Shown: one piece after another, positions 1-10,477 of the stretch
How positions within the stretch are numbered: position 1 is the first letter of the stretch
Layout of the letters: each line of letters starts with the position of its first letter
NCBI GenBank assembly: GCA_011033025.1
Contig: WFMF01000015.1
Coordinates: forward strand, 310,001 to 374,000
Source of the DNA: Beroe forskalii
Lineage: Eukaryota; Ctenophora; Nuda; Beroida; Beroidae
Direction of reading: 5' to 3'
Length of the DNA stretch: 64,000 bases
The notes under the pieces: generated by a model
Seen by the model: the letters and a program-made list of their open reading frames with translations, nothing else
What the model was told of the DNA's origin: nothing
The model's database searches: none
Program-made: the position numbers and the translations under genes

Positions 1-26
1 TCAAGTGGTACTATCATTAGGGATTT

Positions 27-136
27 CTTCAATATTACCTATATTAACGTATGATGATGACGTCATATATTAAGTTTTTTTGGAGTTCGAAAAAATGGGG
101 ATTTTCTCGTGACATCCCCAAATTTCGTTCAACATA
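27..136. mobile_element. ~100-bp MITE copy 1 with TGACGTCA core
   Basis: A short element built on TTAACGTATGATGATGACGTCAT followed by ATGGGGATTTT and ATCCCCAAATT; related copies lie at 9748-9870 and 19190-19285. The complete copy at 9748-9870 has matching AATTTGGGGAT and ATCCCCAAATT ends, so this one looks diverged at its left end. It lies in the CMIP intron nearest the window edge. It is non-coding. Confidence 0.5.
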
Positions 137-186
137 AATATTTTTCGTAAGGTAAATATTTCTTGTATAAGGTCCTGTTGAAATAC

Positions 187-375
187 CCACGTGTGCACGA
201 AGCAGGGCAGACTCTCCTTGCAGGAGTCCTGGGAGGCGAGGGCGATGATGAAGTCCCGGGCGAAGGTTCTGATGTAGGTGTACTTGCCGAAGTCCACGTT
301 GTGTTTGAGGATGCAGTGGACCCCCGGGGCAAAGACCACCACGGCAGCGGCAGCACAGGGCCCATCCCGGCAATA
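187..375 (-). CDS. CMIP: CMIP exon: ILKHNVDFGK segment
   Basis: This exon has 63 codons in phase 0, with acceptor CTCTCAG and donor GTATTT. It holds VVFAPGVHCILKHNVDFGK and then FARDFIIALAS, matching the ILKHNMDFGK region of vertebrate CMIP. It is GC-rich compared with its flanks. The next exon lies outside the window. Confidence 0.92.
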
Positions 376-3177
376 CTGAGAGACGGGCGTTAGTTGGGTT
401 ACCTTGGGCTAAGTTGGTAAGAGTTAATTGGCATGTTTGATGGAGCCTCTGAATACCAAGAGCTCCTTGCGTTTTCTACAATACTCTGGGTTTAGTAAAT
501 CTAGACTCATAAATTGGACAGTAACGTTTCACATTTTCAAGCATTCTGAGGAAAGATAATATCGGGATAGGTTGGTGGAGTACCGGCTCATATACGCCAG
601 TATCGCGCCAAAAATCAAGACGTCTTCGATAATACTGAAGTTTAACCAAAATGAGGCTCGCCGTAAATTGCGTCCTGGCTTTGGGAGGAAGCGTGCTACT
701 GGCGCGGTACTAGCGACGGCGCGATACTGGCGTGCTACTGGCGTATGCTACTGGCGCTACTGGCGTGCTACTGGCGCGATACTGGCGTGATGGCGCGATA
801 ACGGCGTGAGGTAGGCCTGATACTGGCGCGATACTGGCGTGGTACTGGCCTGATACTGGCGCGGTACTGGCGTGATACTGGCGCGATACTGGCCTCGACG
901 GATCGCTCAATTTACCCACTGTTCATACTATGATTTGCAGGATTTGCTCACCCTGATATAATATTCAATGCTCATATGAAGCAGGATTTGCTCACCCGAC
1001 TGAAGAAGTCACAGAGTTCTGGAGTGGGAGGGTTGAGCTGGCCCAGTGCAGGGCCCAGGGCCTCTATTATCTCCTCCAGAGCGTTTGGGGGCAGGGAGTT
1101 GGTGTGCTGAAAGCAACCACTACTAACATAGGTTAGACATCTCGATAACGCAATTATTGTTGTTTGCAGATATCAAAAATTAATAAAGAATGTTGTTTAC
1201 TGGTCATTCTCATAAAATGTTCGAGCTCCTTTTCACTGGTTATTCATATTTGAATGAAAAGCGTCTTTTATAAAAAGGAGAAAAAGGTAAATCAGTAACT
1301 TACATTGAGTTGATTGGATATGAGCACAAGGCAATCTGTCCACACTTGAGGGTCGTGTAACTGACTTTTGAGGGCGATATTAACAAGAGACTTGAGTTCC
1401 TTGGCGATGATCTCAGGGCAGGAGGTCATCTTGAGGGCCTTCTTGTGGTTGAGGATGCTGTACTTCCAGAGCAGGGAGTGGAACCATCTATCTCGCTCGT
1501 AGGGACTGTTAGCTTGCAGGAAGATGATGCCGTCTGTAAACCTGCGAATGGAAATACCGTGGATTTAATGAGGGGAAAGGAGTTTAATAAGTGGTTACAT
1601 GTCGAAGTGGTGACCGTATACCGCAACTTACACGGTCGAGGCGAAGCCGAGCAGTGTCGGATAATGAACGAGGCGTGCCGAATTTATTATCGAAGGTATA
1701 CGGTCACAGCTGAAATCATGGAACCGGATCATTCCCCGACCAAATAACTCGAGTGAAGACCCTATTCTGAATCAAACGCCTTCATAGTTTTTTGGGTGCT
1801 CCTTTTTAAAGTGAAATTTGGCTTAACGCTATTTTGCAGTGTAAATTGATAGTTACTGTATGGTCGCTAAAACAAGCTTGGAATGGGTATGATACAGTAA
1901 TACATCGTATGGTAACGGATGGCCGCGTGAGAGCGGAAAACAGGGATGGTTAAATCGCAGAATAATTATTGAACATGGCTGCATAGCTTGTAAATTGAGG
2001 TTCTGGCAAATTGCCGAATGTTCATCCAGGTTAGCTGGTTCACCAGGTATAATTTAAAGTTCCAAGCGCAATCCAATAAATTTGATTACCTACATTCGGT
2101 TATATTATACCTTAAACTTCAATCCACTTTAAGCTTGTGATACTATAAACCAGGAACCTTCACAGATAATAAAAAACACCATCTCACTTAGAGAACTGTA
2201 CAGTGTGCAAAACCGAACGCTCAGATCTGTACAGCTCTAAGAGATGGTGATGTTTTTGTCATGCCCGGGACAGTAAATTTCATATGTGACTGAACGATTT
2301 CTGCGGGATTAAGACGTAACAGGACTGCATTTAATGGTATACTTGAGAACATTAAAATGCAATCAAATTCTACCGTCTACAGCCAAAATGGTTAAAACGC
2401 CACTTAAATACAGGAAGATCCATAATTCTTCAGATTAAATTAAGGGTTTACTGAATGCGCCACCAAATTTACTCGATTTAGACTATAAGAGCCCTGCTCC
2501 ACGACTTGAAAACAGGGTGTTTTTGGCGGTGCGTGGAGGATTACCTCAAGTTGCACAGCATTGCACTGTTGTAATGTGTTTGACAGTTTCAGGATGCGAG
2601 CTATAGTGTCAAATGTTGTTTATAGAATTTAACTTACTTGAGCTGAACAGCACTGTTGATAGCTGGCTCCCAGGTAGACACTACGTCTATGTGCTGAATG
2701 AGGTCCAGGTAGATGGGCATGGAGAATATCCCATATTTCTGAGAGGAGAGTTGGGTGAGAGCCGGACAAAGGCGAGTAGCTCATAAGTTAAAAATCAAAT
2801 TGAAACTGCACAAACAATTTGATTTCCACAAGCTTAGTAAAGTAATGCTTTTTGACATTTATAGTACAATCACTAACAGATGTCTCAGTGTACGATGCAT
2901 ATTGTACAATGTACATTTTTCAATCGAGTGCTTCATACATTTATACAATCTCTAAGTGTACAACTAATGTACAGCTTACAAGCATGTATAATGTACAGTG
3001 TACAATCACACAGTACTATACAAATTGAAATATCACACAGTACAATACATATTGTACAATCACCTCCTGCGAGTAGATCTGAGTGTCAGTAAGTAGGACT
3101 GTGTGCTTCTCCCACCGTCTGTTGATGCTACCGAACACTTTACCAATCACCCGCTTGTGAGGTGACACGTGACTAAC
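187..3177 (-). CDS. CMIP: CMIP (c-Maf-inducing protein) orthologue, five internal exons, both ends missing
   Basis: CMIP is an intracellular adaptor with an N-terminal PH-like domain and C-terminal leucine-rich repeats, known from vertebrate T-cell and podocyte signalling. Five exons read in order on the minus strand: 3177-3064, 2738-2638, 1541-1304, 1106-996 and 375-187. All have GT/AG ends and compatible phases, giving about 251 residues without a break. Diagnostic stretches are FLQANSPYERDRWFHSLLWK in the end of the PH-like domain, PPTPELCDFFSR, and ILKHNVDFGK followed by a diverged FARDFIIALAS. These match the vertebrate protein in order and spacing, as I recall it. The start exon upstream of 3177 was not found and the leucine-rich half lies beyond position 1. 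No in-frame stop or frameshift is seen, so the gene looks functional. Introns are 0.2 to 1.1 kb and hold small repeats. Confidence 0.9.
691..893. repeat. Degenerate tandem repeat, unit about TACTGGCGYG
   Basis: About twenty imperfect copies of a 9-12-bp TACTGGCG unit, alternating GCGCGATACTGG and GCGTGCTACTGG, lie inside a CMIP intron. Open frames across it are products of the repetition. Confidence 0.8.
996..1106 (-). CDS. CMIP: CMIP exon: linker with PELCDFF motif
   Basis: This exon has 37 codons in phase 0, with acceptor TTTCAG and donor GTGAGC. The segment LEEIIEALGPAL and then PPTPELCDFFSR parallels the vertebrate segment ending PPPDLCEFFCK. Confidence 0.9.
1304..1541 (-). CDS. CMIP: CMIP exon: end of PH-like domain and linker
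   Basis: This is 238 nt with acceptor TTCGCAG and donor GTAAGT. It begins with one base that completes the split Lys codon and then has 79 codons. FLQANSPYERDRWFHSLLWK is the C-terminal PH helix, the best-conserved part of the family. The helical segment PEIIAKELKSLVNIALKSQL follows. Confidence 0.92.
1610..1707. mobile_element. 98-bp foldback MITE in CMIP intron
   Basis: The ends are GTGACCGTATACC and its exact reverse complement GGTATACGGTCAC. The inside is GC-richer (GGTCGAGGCGAAGCCGAG), and similar sequence recurs near 22795-22845. It is a non-coding inverted-repeat element. Confidence 0.6.
2177..2249. repeat. Imperfect hairpin in CMIP intron
   Basis: The arm CACCATCTCACTTAGAGAAC pairs with GCTCTAAGAGATGGTG, and CTGTACAG occurs in both arms. 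The loop is about 23 nt. It is probably a tiny MITE; no function is claimed. Confidence 0.5.
2638..2738 (-). CDS. CMIP: CMIP exon: middle of PH-like domain
   Basis: This is 101 nt with acceptor CTCTCAG and donor GTAAGT. It reads KYGIFSMPIYLDLIQHIDVV and then WEPAINSAVQL. The IQHIDVVSTWEPA segment corresponds to the IEDVQLLSWENAP region of vertebrate CMIP. It ends with two bases of a Lys codon completed by the next exon. Confidence 0.85.
2880..3060. repeat. TGTAC-rich imperfect repeat in CMIP intron
   Basis: Scattered copies of ATTGTACAATGTAC and CACAGTACAATAC recall the larger TGTACATGTGTAGTGTGTA minisatellite at 10330-11650. This explains the open frames in both directions here. Confidence 0.5.
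3064..3177 (-). CDS. CMIP: CMIP exon: N-terminal part of PH-like domain
   Basis: This exon has 38 whole codons in phase 0, between an acceptor ending TTACAG and the donor GTGATT. It includes GKVFGSINRRWEKHTVLLTD, the first strands of the PH-like domain, corresponding to the RRWEPHHLTL region of vertebrate CMIP. It is the most upstream exon recognised here; the start codon must lie in a further exon. Confidence 0.85.
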
Positions 3178-5064
3178 CTGTAATATACGTCTCAAGTTGG
3201 GGGAAATGCAATCAAAGGGTGGTGTTTTAATCGGAAGTTGGGATTTCCGAAGGATTGGGACTTGGAAACTGAAATTATTTCCAAAAATTCACAAAAGTGC
3301 TCAAAAGGGAGCGGGGGTGAACTTCAGGTATCAATGAAAAGATGAAATACATACTAGCATTACCTAAGTTATCATGTGACAGAATATCCAAAATTTAATT
3401 TTGGTAAGTGCTCCTGACCGATTAATACTTCCTGAAACCCACACGGCTACTCATAACTTTGAACCCACTAGCAGTTGTAGCATTTAAATGGTTACGTTCT
3501 AGTTTTATTAAAAGTCTCAGCAATATCAAATTGGTCTCGCAAGATTTTTAAATCAAGGCAATAATCAAGGCAATTTCCACCAGACAAAATGACAAGTGGC
3601 AATCCTAACCTGTAATTCTCCTGAAGAAACTAATGAAAACTTTGATGTGGACTCTATGCTCATGCTATGGGGTAGATTTGGTTAGTAACAGAATTCAGTT
3701 CAACGATTCAAAATCACAAAATAATTGGAAAATGAAGGACAAAATTAATAAAATGTAAAAGTTCTCATTCACAAAACACAAGATAATTATGGGCAAGAAT
3801 TCATGGCATCAGGACAGCGAGACGTTGACCTCTGTGATGATAATTACGGCATATAATATTGCGAACCTAATTCAAAAGTTGAAACTCATTTCATCATTTT
3901 GATGTGGTTGGTTAACGGCTGATTAAATTTGTATTGTACAGTGAGGGTGATCCAGTATTCGGTTTCTATGCAGCAGGCAGTACTCAAAACGTTTCCGGGC
4001 TGTCCAATGTAGTTTCTCATGATAGTTTCTCATTAACTCGGAAATCAATGAATATTCATAGCCTATTCGGGATGATTACTTATAAAAGAGTTCAGTAAGT
4101 ATAAACTAATAGGGGGATTATCTAACGATTGACTGCAAAAAGTTCAAGAAATTATTTATTCCGAACATCCTTCTGTCTCAAAAATGATGAGATTTCAACG
4201 AGTTAATTGGAAAAACCGTGAAGTTTCCCGAGATCGAAAGATTACCGCATTGGCCGCAAAGACAAAGAGTGTAGTCCGCGTATTCACCTGGTATAGGTAT
4301 TGTACACGACAAAAGGTGAAGAATTCACATGATCTGCAATACGAGCCAGAGTACATAAAACAAAGTAGCGGAGAACAATACCTTCTCACCCACACACAGA
4401 CACACAAACAGATAGTCTCACAACAACATACAACCACACAAACTCATACCAACATACAACCACATAATGCCGCATAAAGCAGCGTACAATCACGCTGCAT
4501 ACATGAATACTGAATAATAACAACATACCATGAATAATAAACAGAGAAGGGTTACTGAAATATTCATCGATCAAAGTTTTGGAAATAGATAAGAAGCCGA
4601 ATTCCGAAGGAGTAGTTGACCCATAATGATCAAATATGCATGATGCATTAATGCATTAACTGAGGGTTAGCCATTATGTATTCGTAGGCCACATGGTTAG
4701 ATCGATATTAACCAAAATCACGCAGCTTTGTATGCCTTATAAAGCCTGCGAATGAATAAATGACCTTCAATCAAATCTTACCATGTTAGGTGCAATGGCA
4801 AGGATGAAAGAAGGGTTGATTTGCAGGAAGTAATAGGAATAGATGATGAAATTAAAGACAGCGGAAACAATTGGTAGACATATTTGGTCAACTTCTCATA
4901 CGCACACAACCCAGTCTCATGTATATGAGCTTTGTTGACGTTCCTGCATAAAAATCGCTAATGACATTTGTGAATTCTATGGAACAATGTAGCTGTGAGA
5001 CGCGTGACCGCTGCACCAACCTTGTACAATTTGCAAGCTACAGCTTGATAAGTGGACCGAACTA
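3178..5064. other. Unassigned sequence upstream of the recognised CMIP exons
   Basis: This probably includes the long 5' intron and the undetected first exon(s) of CMIP on the minus strand. A CA-rich stretch at 4387-4465 (CACACACAGACACACAAAC and similar) explains overlapping frames there. A 38-codon open stretch with a donor-like end is at 4782-4895 minus (see findings). Nothing else is recognisable. Confidence 0.4.
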
Positions 5065-5145
5065 ACAAACGACCGGTTACCATTTCTCAAAAAATCCGGT
5101 CGGCTAAAACGCTCAGTTAACCGGTATTTCGGTTCGGTTTACCAG
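5065..5145. repeat. Short AACCGGTT-type repeat
   Basis: CGACCGGTTACC, TTAACCGGTATTTCGGTTCGG and nearby bases recur in inverted orientation inside the 17-bp minisatellite at 33352-33505. It is a small dispersed element. Confidence 0.5.
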
Positions 5146-5596
5146 TCTTTCCCTGCATCGAACTATGGATTTGTTATCACACAAGAATAGGAGAGCACCT
5201 ATCATTACACATAACGAGGTGCGATAATCAGATACAATTTTAACTTTATATGGCACAACGATCTGGCAAAATATACACTCCGCCCTGAAAGAGACACAGC
5301 ACTCCTTTAAATATATCACAAGACTTCTATCACATTGACGTAACTAGAGAGAGACGGCGTATTAATATGTTAGACTATCGGAACTGATATCATTACTATA
5401 TGCTCTAAAACGGTGAACTGATAACGTATCTCAGACTATTATATATTCTTTGAGTCAACACACACAGCTATAGTGATATACTGCGTGTGTAGCAGACCCG
5501 CAGAGAGAATATGGTAATCAGATGGATGTGAGATAGTGTGTGTTGGCAACGATCTCTAGTTTTATGTGTATTACAGAACCCTAGCTGAGTTTTCAG

Positions 5597-5965
5597 CGGT
5601 GTCTATAAAATACATAGACACGCGCCTATCGGGTCCATTTTGGGATACTTCCAGAGGGCGTTAGCCCGAGGGTTGTATCCGGTTTTGGCCCGAGCCCGTA
5701 GGGCGAGGGTATAAACCAATATACCAATATGGACCCGATCAGGCAAGTGTCTATATATCATAGACCCGCATGAAAACGTCAGAGGGGTCTATAAAATACA
5801 TAGACACGCGCCTATCGTGTCCACTTTGGGATACTGCCCGAGGGATGTATCCGGTTTTGGCCCGAGCCCGTAGGGCGAGGGTCTAAACCAATATGGACCC
5901 GATCAGGCAAGTGTCTATATATTATAGACCCGCATGAGAGCGTCAGAGGGTTCTATAATATACAT
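5597..5965. repeat. Two tandem ~185-bp foldback units
   Basis: Each unit starts near GTCTATAAAATACATAGAC, contains CCGGTTTTGGCCCGAGCCCG, and ends TGGACCCGATCAGGCAAGTG then TAGACCC, an approximate inverse of its start. A third, more diverged inverted part follows up to about 6070. It looks like a tandemly duplicated MITE. Confidence 0.65.
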
Positions 5966-6519
5966 AAACACTTCCTGGTTTACACCTTCGACCTTCTGGC
6001 TGCGGGTCTAAACCGGATACACCCCTCGGACTGCACCTTCGGGAGTAATCCCAAAATATGGACCCGAAGCAGGCGCGTATCAGTGAGAAAAAATGTATGG
6101 GAACTGCAGCACATGATGATACACAAGAACATCTTCACTCTATTGCCCAGTTATTGGGTTATATATCGGCTGAAAATATTGAATGAGTAGCGGCTATCGA
6201 GCATTGGTGAAAATGGATAGGTTCCGACTTCCGGTTGAAAATGGTAAAGGAGAGAAAAAAAGGATAACGAAGAAAAACGTTGATAAGGAAGAGAAAAACT
6301 ATAAGGAAGAGAATTCACTTCAAAACGGATAGAAATTGAATTCGTGGGCGTTTCGCACAGGAAATTTAAGGAATAAGGATGATTTTAACGCGAAAGCAGA
6401 AGTGAAAAGAGAAACTAGCTGTCGGAAGGTATACCTTCCATCACAATAGCATCCTATCACATAGTTCAAATGGCTGATTTAGTATTCGGGGACCTGAAGT
6501 CATCATTTCACCGTTCATC
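5966..6519. other. Non-coding sequence between repeats
   Basis: Purine-rich sequence (AAGGAAGAGAAAAAC type) at 6250-6320 and otherwise unique AT-rich DNA. No gene or RNA signal was seen. Confidence 0.4.
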
Positions 6520-6543
6520 TTTTGTCCCCGTGCGATTTGGCCC
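6520..6543. mobile_element. Solo inverted end of the 2.4-kb element
   Basis: TTTTGTCCCCGTGCGATTTGGCCC is the outer 24 bp of the element's terminal repeat. It faces copy A head-to-head across a single TAA. It is a remnant of a second insertion, or of aborted transposition, next to copy A. Confidence 0.7.
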
Positions 6544-6546
6544 TAA

Positions 6547-8928
6547 GGGCCAAATCGCACGGGGACAAAAATCGTGAAAAAATGTGCCCAGGTCAGTTAT
6601 CACGTCCAAATTTCGTGAGATCGCACGGCGGAATATTTCACGCCGGTATAAAAATGATCAAAACGTACGGCGACAGCTTTTCAATGCATTTCGCGGAAAC
6701 AAAATTGCACCAAATCGCACGACGTAATTTGTCACCAAAATTGCTATATTTCGCGAAAACGCACGGCGTAACAAAATATCCGTGTAATTTGTCACGTCCT
6801 AGATCTCGGAATCACGGAAATATTATTTTTCGCCGAAACGCACGGCGGATGAAATGGCATGTTTGATAGCTCAATGGCAGAGCTTCCGAAATGTCTTTAG
6901 CTTCAGGAGGTTGTGGGTTCAAATCCCGCTCAGGTCCAATATTAAACAGCTCATCTGAGTTTATGACTGCAGGCCGCTGTATTGCTGAAATAGGTGCAGC
7001 ATCCTGAATAAACCCTTCAAATCAGTGTGTTCCCCAAGCACCCTGAACGCACCCAGTGTACAGTCAGCAGTCTGGTAGGAGTCAGTGACCAGTCAGCAGC
7101 CTGGCATGAGCATCAAAATGTATCTATCGATGACCAGTCAGCAGTATGGTACGAGACAGTGCCCAGTGAGCATTTTCAATCAAGCTGTCAATTCAAAACT
7201 GCCAGTGAACAGCCAAGCTCGAAACAAATTTCTAATACCATCGCAAAATGGAAACACTAAGTCAGTGCTGGCTTGCAAAACAACGCAGGGTCATGGTAGT
7301 TCCCGTCCGATCTTAAACACGATGTTAAAATGTCCGATCTTAAAATGTGACTTCGAATCATACATCATCATCATGACTATACACAGCAATACAATCATTC
7401 GATACGCAGAATTAAAAAGCAAAATGTGCTGCAACTGCAAAACAGTGTAGCACACAGGGCTCGAAGGGGCTGGCAAAGCCAATGTAGAGGACGAAAATTT
7501 TTAACGAATCGAATCAAAGCATGGATCAATCTCAAAGGTCTTGCAATCGAAAGATTATTGGCTGAATAATGTTGAGATGAAACACTAGCAATTTTGGAAA
7601 TACAAACGATAATTGGAAAACAAACAAAGGGGAAAATGAATTAATCATGGTAGCATGTCACTTTGTGAAACGCCTCAGTTACAACAGAACTTGGAAAGAG
7701 ATACAAAATTATGAAAGGAAATGGCTAAAAATGAGCGAATTTACATTTGGTGAAACTCTGTTTTTGCAGCACAGTAATAATATACAAAATATGAGAATGA
7801 CGTAATTACTATGGTTGAATATGGTATGTCAATGACTTAAAGTACCTATTTTACATTTCTCACGGGACAGTAATTGCACAATGTACCAAACTGCAAACCG
7901 GTAATTAGGCGACATTTATCGTCCGCTCCTCCGTGTGTGAGAAAAAGTAATACACCATTGTTACTCATGATAATGACGTATTGCTCTCACTCACTCTCAG
8001 TTATTGCTATTTCCGAAGAATGTGTTACTGTTACCATGGCAACATGGCAATGCAACTGATCAAAACAAATCAAATGCAAATTCCACACTTTATTTCAAGA
8101 TATTGTATTTCATTCTCTCGTTTTTGGTTTGGTATCTTTTTACATAATATCTTTCTTGCATATTATGATTTTAACTTTCTCGAAATGATTGTTTTTACAG
8201 AGTTTGGGCTGCTGCTATCACTGCTTTCACTGCAGTTCACTGTTTTCTCTGCCATTTGATTCGACTTTTGTCTATTCTTGGCCACATATTTTTGCTGGAT
8301 GTTTATACCTGGTTACAGTAAAGTTACTACATCAATCAGTCGGAATTAACACAACCTTCAATGCTTCAATGGAATGCCATAATTGTATAGGATAGAAAAT
8401 ACAGGAGAAGAAACAAAATACAGAGTGGCAACACTACAGAAATGAAGGGCACAGCAAGATATGAACGAAACACATTTTAAAAGATTGGTGCTATTTGTAT
8501 TTCACACTATTTACTGTTTCCCGCACTCTTGGAATGCAGCGCGCTGATTGGTCAATGACTGCGTGCGTTGTAACGCTACATCTCACCGCTACCGTGCGTT
8601 TTGGTTTTTTTTGTACCTTCGTGAAACTTTCCACCACTATCACGTGACCATGCGCGTGATCATTTCGTCACTGCACGTGATCAGTGGTGACAAATCTCAC
8701 CGATATTGAAAACGGACGGAGTTTTGATTTCACCACAAAGATTTCACCGATTGTGGTGAAAACTGTCACCTCTCCTGAGGCCGGTGATACTTTTCACCAC
8801 TTTTCTCACCACGTTTTCAGATCTCACGAAAAGTGGCCTTAAAAAAATGAAATCGCACGATAGGTAAAATCCGAATTTTGGTGAGATATGAAAGTTTCCA
8901 CGATTTTTGTCCCCGTGCGATTTGGCCC
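6547..8928 (+). mobile_element. PIF/Harbinger-like non-autonomous element, copy A (2382 bp)
   Basis: Bounded by inverted ends starting GGGCCAAATCGCACGGGGAC. It is followed by TTA and preceded by TAA, in the TWA target class typical of PIF/Harbinger; the class call is an inference. The whole length is nearly the same as copies at 22904-25316 and 45235-47600. The frames inside are short, are not kept as proteins between copies, and show no DDE transposase motif. The left 300 bp repeat CGCACGG-type words and the right 300 bp repeat CTCACCAC-type words. A tRNA-derived sequence lies at 6862-6938. Confidence 0.8.
6862..6938 (+). ncRNA. tRNA-derived sequence inside element copy A
   Basis: An intact pol III A box (TAGCTCAATGG) and a perfect B box (GGTTCAAATCC) are present. 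The D stem GCTC/GAGC and T stem GTGGG/CCCGC pair. The acceptor stem is weak and wobble-rich, and the anticodon arm is irregular: a TCCGAA/TTCAGGA stem with a bulge and a long loop. This looks like a tRNA relic or SINE head carried by the transposon, not a working tRNA gene. Confidence 0.55.
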
Positions 8929-9747
8929 TTAGTGATGTCACTCACAACGCCTATAACCGTGTAACTTGTGTGTTGCAATGTTAGATAGCTGTCACATATC
9001 ACGTCATAAACTAGGGGGAAGGAGGGGTCTGAAGTGGTAAAAAACTCTGAGGTAACAAGAGTCAGTTCGCTTAATTACTGTAAGCTTCTAAATTCAAAAC
9101 AGGACAGAGTTGCTACAATGAAACTTTATGCTACTTAATATCTCATTAAAACTTGCTTTTCTTCCCAGTTGGCATGTTTAAATACTATCGCAGAAAACGA
9201 AGGTAGTTCGAATAGTAACGTCATCAGTTCACGATTCTAAGCCATGACGATAACGCCACTTTAGACTGAAATTCATAGTCTGTTCCGTTAAATACTGACT
9301 ATCTAAATTCCCTTGATAAATCCTTCACTCAGAGCTGGTTGCAAATGGAAATAACAACGTCATTATCATGGTTTTAAATAGTGAATTGATGACTTCAAAC
9401 CGCATATTTCGCGTGAGAGGCGAATAGATCACAGTGTAACGCACTGTGTCTGGGAATCACCTGACCGTGAAAACAGGCGCCCATAAAATCGAGTTAACAA
9501 CATGGGTATTGTGGTTGGCATTGTCTAAATCAGGATTTTGAAGAATGTGGCATCTGCTGCAATTATGCGGGTTGCTTCATTCTTCTGTGGAAAATGAAGG
9601 GGAATTAAAGCAACTCAGCTAAATATTGGAGATTTCAAATGACAATAACGCACTTTTGAACAGTCACTCTGATATACTGTTTAAATTGTAGGTACCTTAG
9701 GAGGCGTATTTATGTGGAGTAAAATTTTGGTGTTTACAAATTTGGTA
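8929..9747. other. Non-coding flank of copy A
   Basis: Unique AT-rich sequence with several ATAACGTCATCA-type words. No gene was seen. Confidence 0.35.
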
Positions 9748-9870
9748 GGTTGCAATTTGGGGATCTATCTCAAGTCATTACTCTAGTTAACATATGATAA
9801 TGACGTCATTTTGAACTTTCATGGTGTGTGAAATAATGAGGATTTTTCTGAAAAATCCCCAAATTACAAC
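9748..9870. mobile_element. ~120-bp MITE copy 2, both ends intact
   Basis: GGTTGCAATTTGGGGATC at the left is matched by GATTTTTC...AATCCCCAAATTACAACC inverted at the right. The interior is TTAACATATGATAATGACGTCAT. It defines the family also seen at 27-136 and 19190-19285. Confidence 0.65.
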
Positions 9871-10329
9871 CTTTATTATGCTCGGCAGATTGTAGTAGTA
9901 ATGTTTCACTACGGACCGAGGAAGCCAGAGTATAATTATCAAATAAGCAGATATGATAATACCGGGATTATACCCGAAGAGTGAACCTTCTTACTTTCAG
10001 AGCTTCGCGCAACTGCCTTGACTGCGTCTCGTCGGTAACGTGCACACAGCACATCTCCCTAAGCGGTGAGGCAGTATGATTTGTTACATGCACATTGCAC
10101 AATGCTCATCCTAAGACCAACGCAAACCGTACTGCTGAATACGATGCAAATCAGGCTGAACTGCGGTGATTGGAATCGGCTTTGATCATGAATATTAATA
10201 ATACGCGAGCACGACTCAATTGTGGAGATAATAATAAGACACAGTTCTGCGAATCCTTAGTTCTCAGATACAGCCTATATTAGATGTGTGATATTTCCAT
10301 TGTGCAATGCTCGTGTAGTGTGTACACTG

Positions 10330-10477
10330 TTCAATGTACATTTGTAAAGTATACGGTGCATGTGTAGTGTGTATAATGTACATGTATAGTGTGTATGATG
10401 TACGTGTGTGAAGTGTGTATAATGTACAATGTACATGTGCAGTGTGTATGATGCACATGTGTAGTGTGTATATGTAC
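10330..10477. repeat. TGTACATGTGTAGTGTGTATAA minisatellite, left part
   Basis: Imperfect copies of a roughly 20-bp TGTAGTGTGTATAATGTACA unit. The same array resumes at 11217 on the far side of the 0.74-kb element, so that element inserted into it. Long minus-strand frames here are repeat artefacts. Confidence 0.8.

Noticed and set aside
6522..6866. 114-codon frame conserved at 22939-23223 and 47278-47565
   Set aside because: Its conservation is the nucleotide conservation of a transposon end. The reading frames begin at different places, and downstream frames break by indels between copies.
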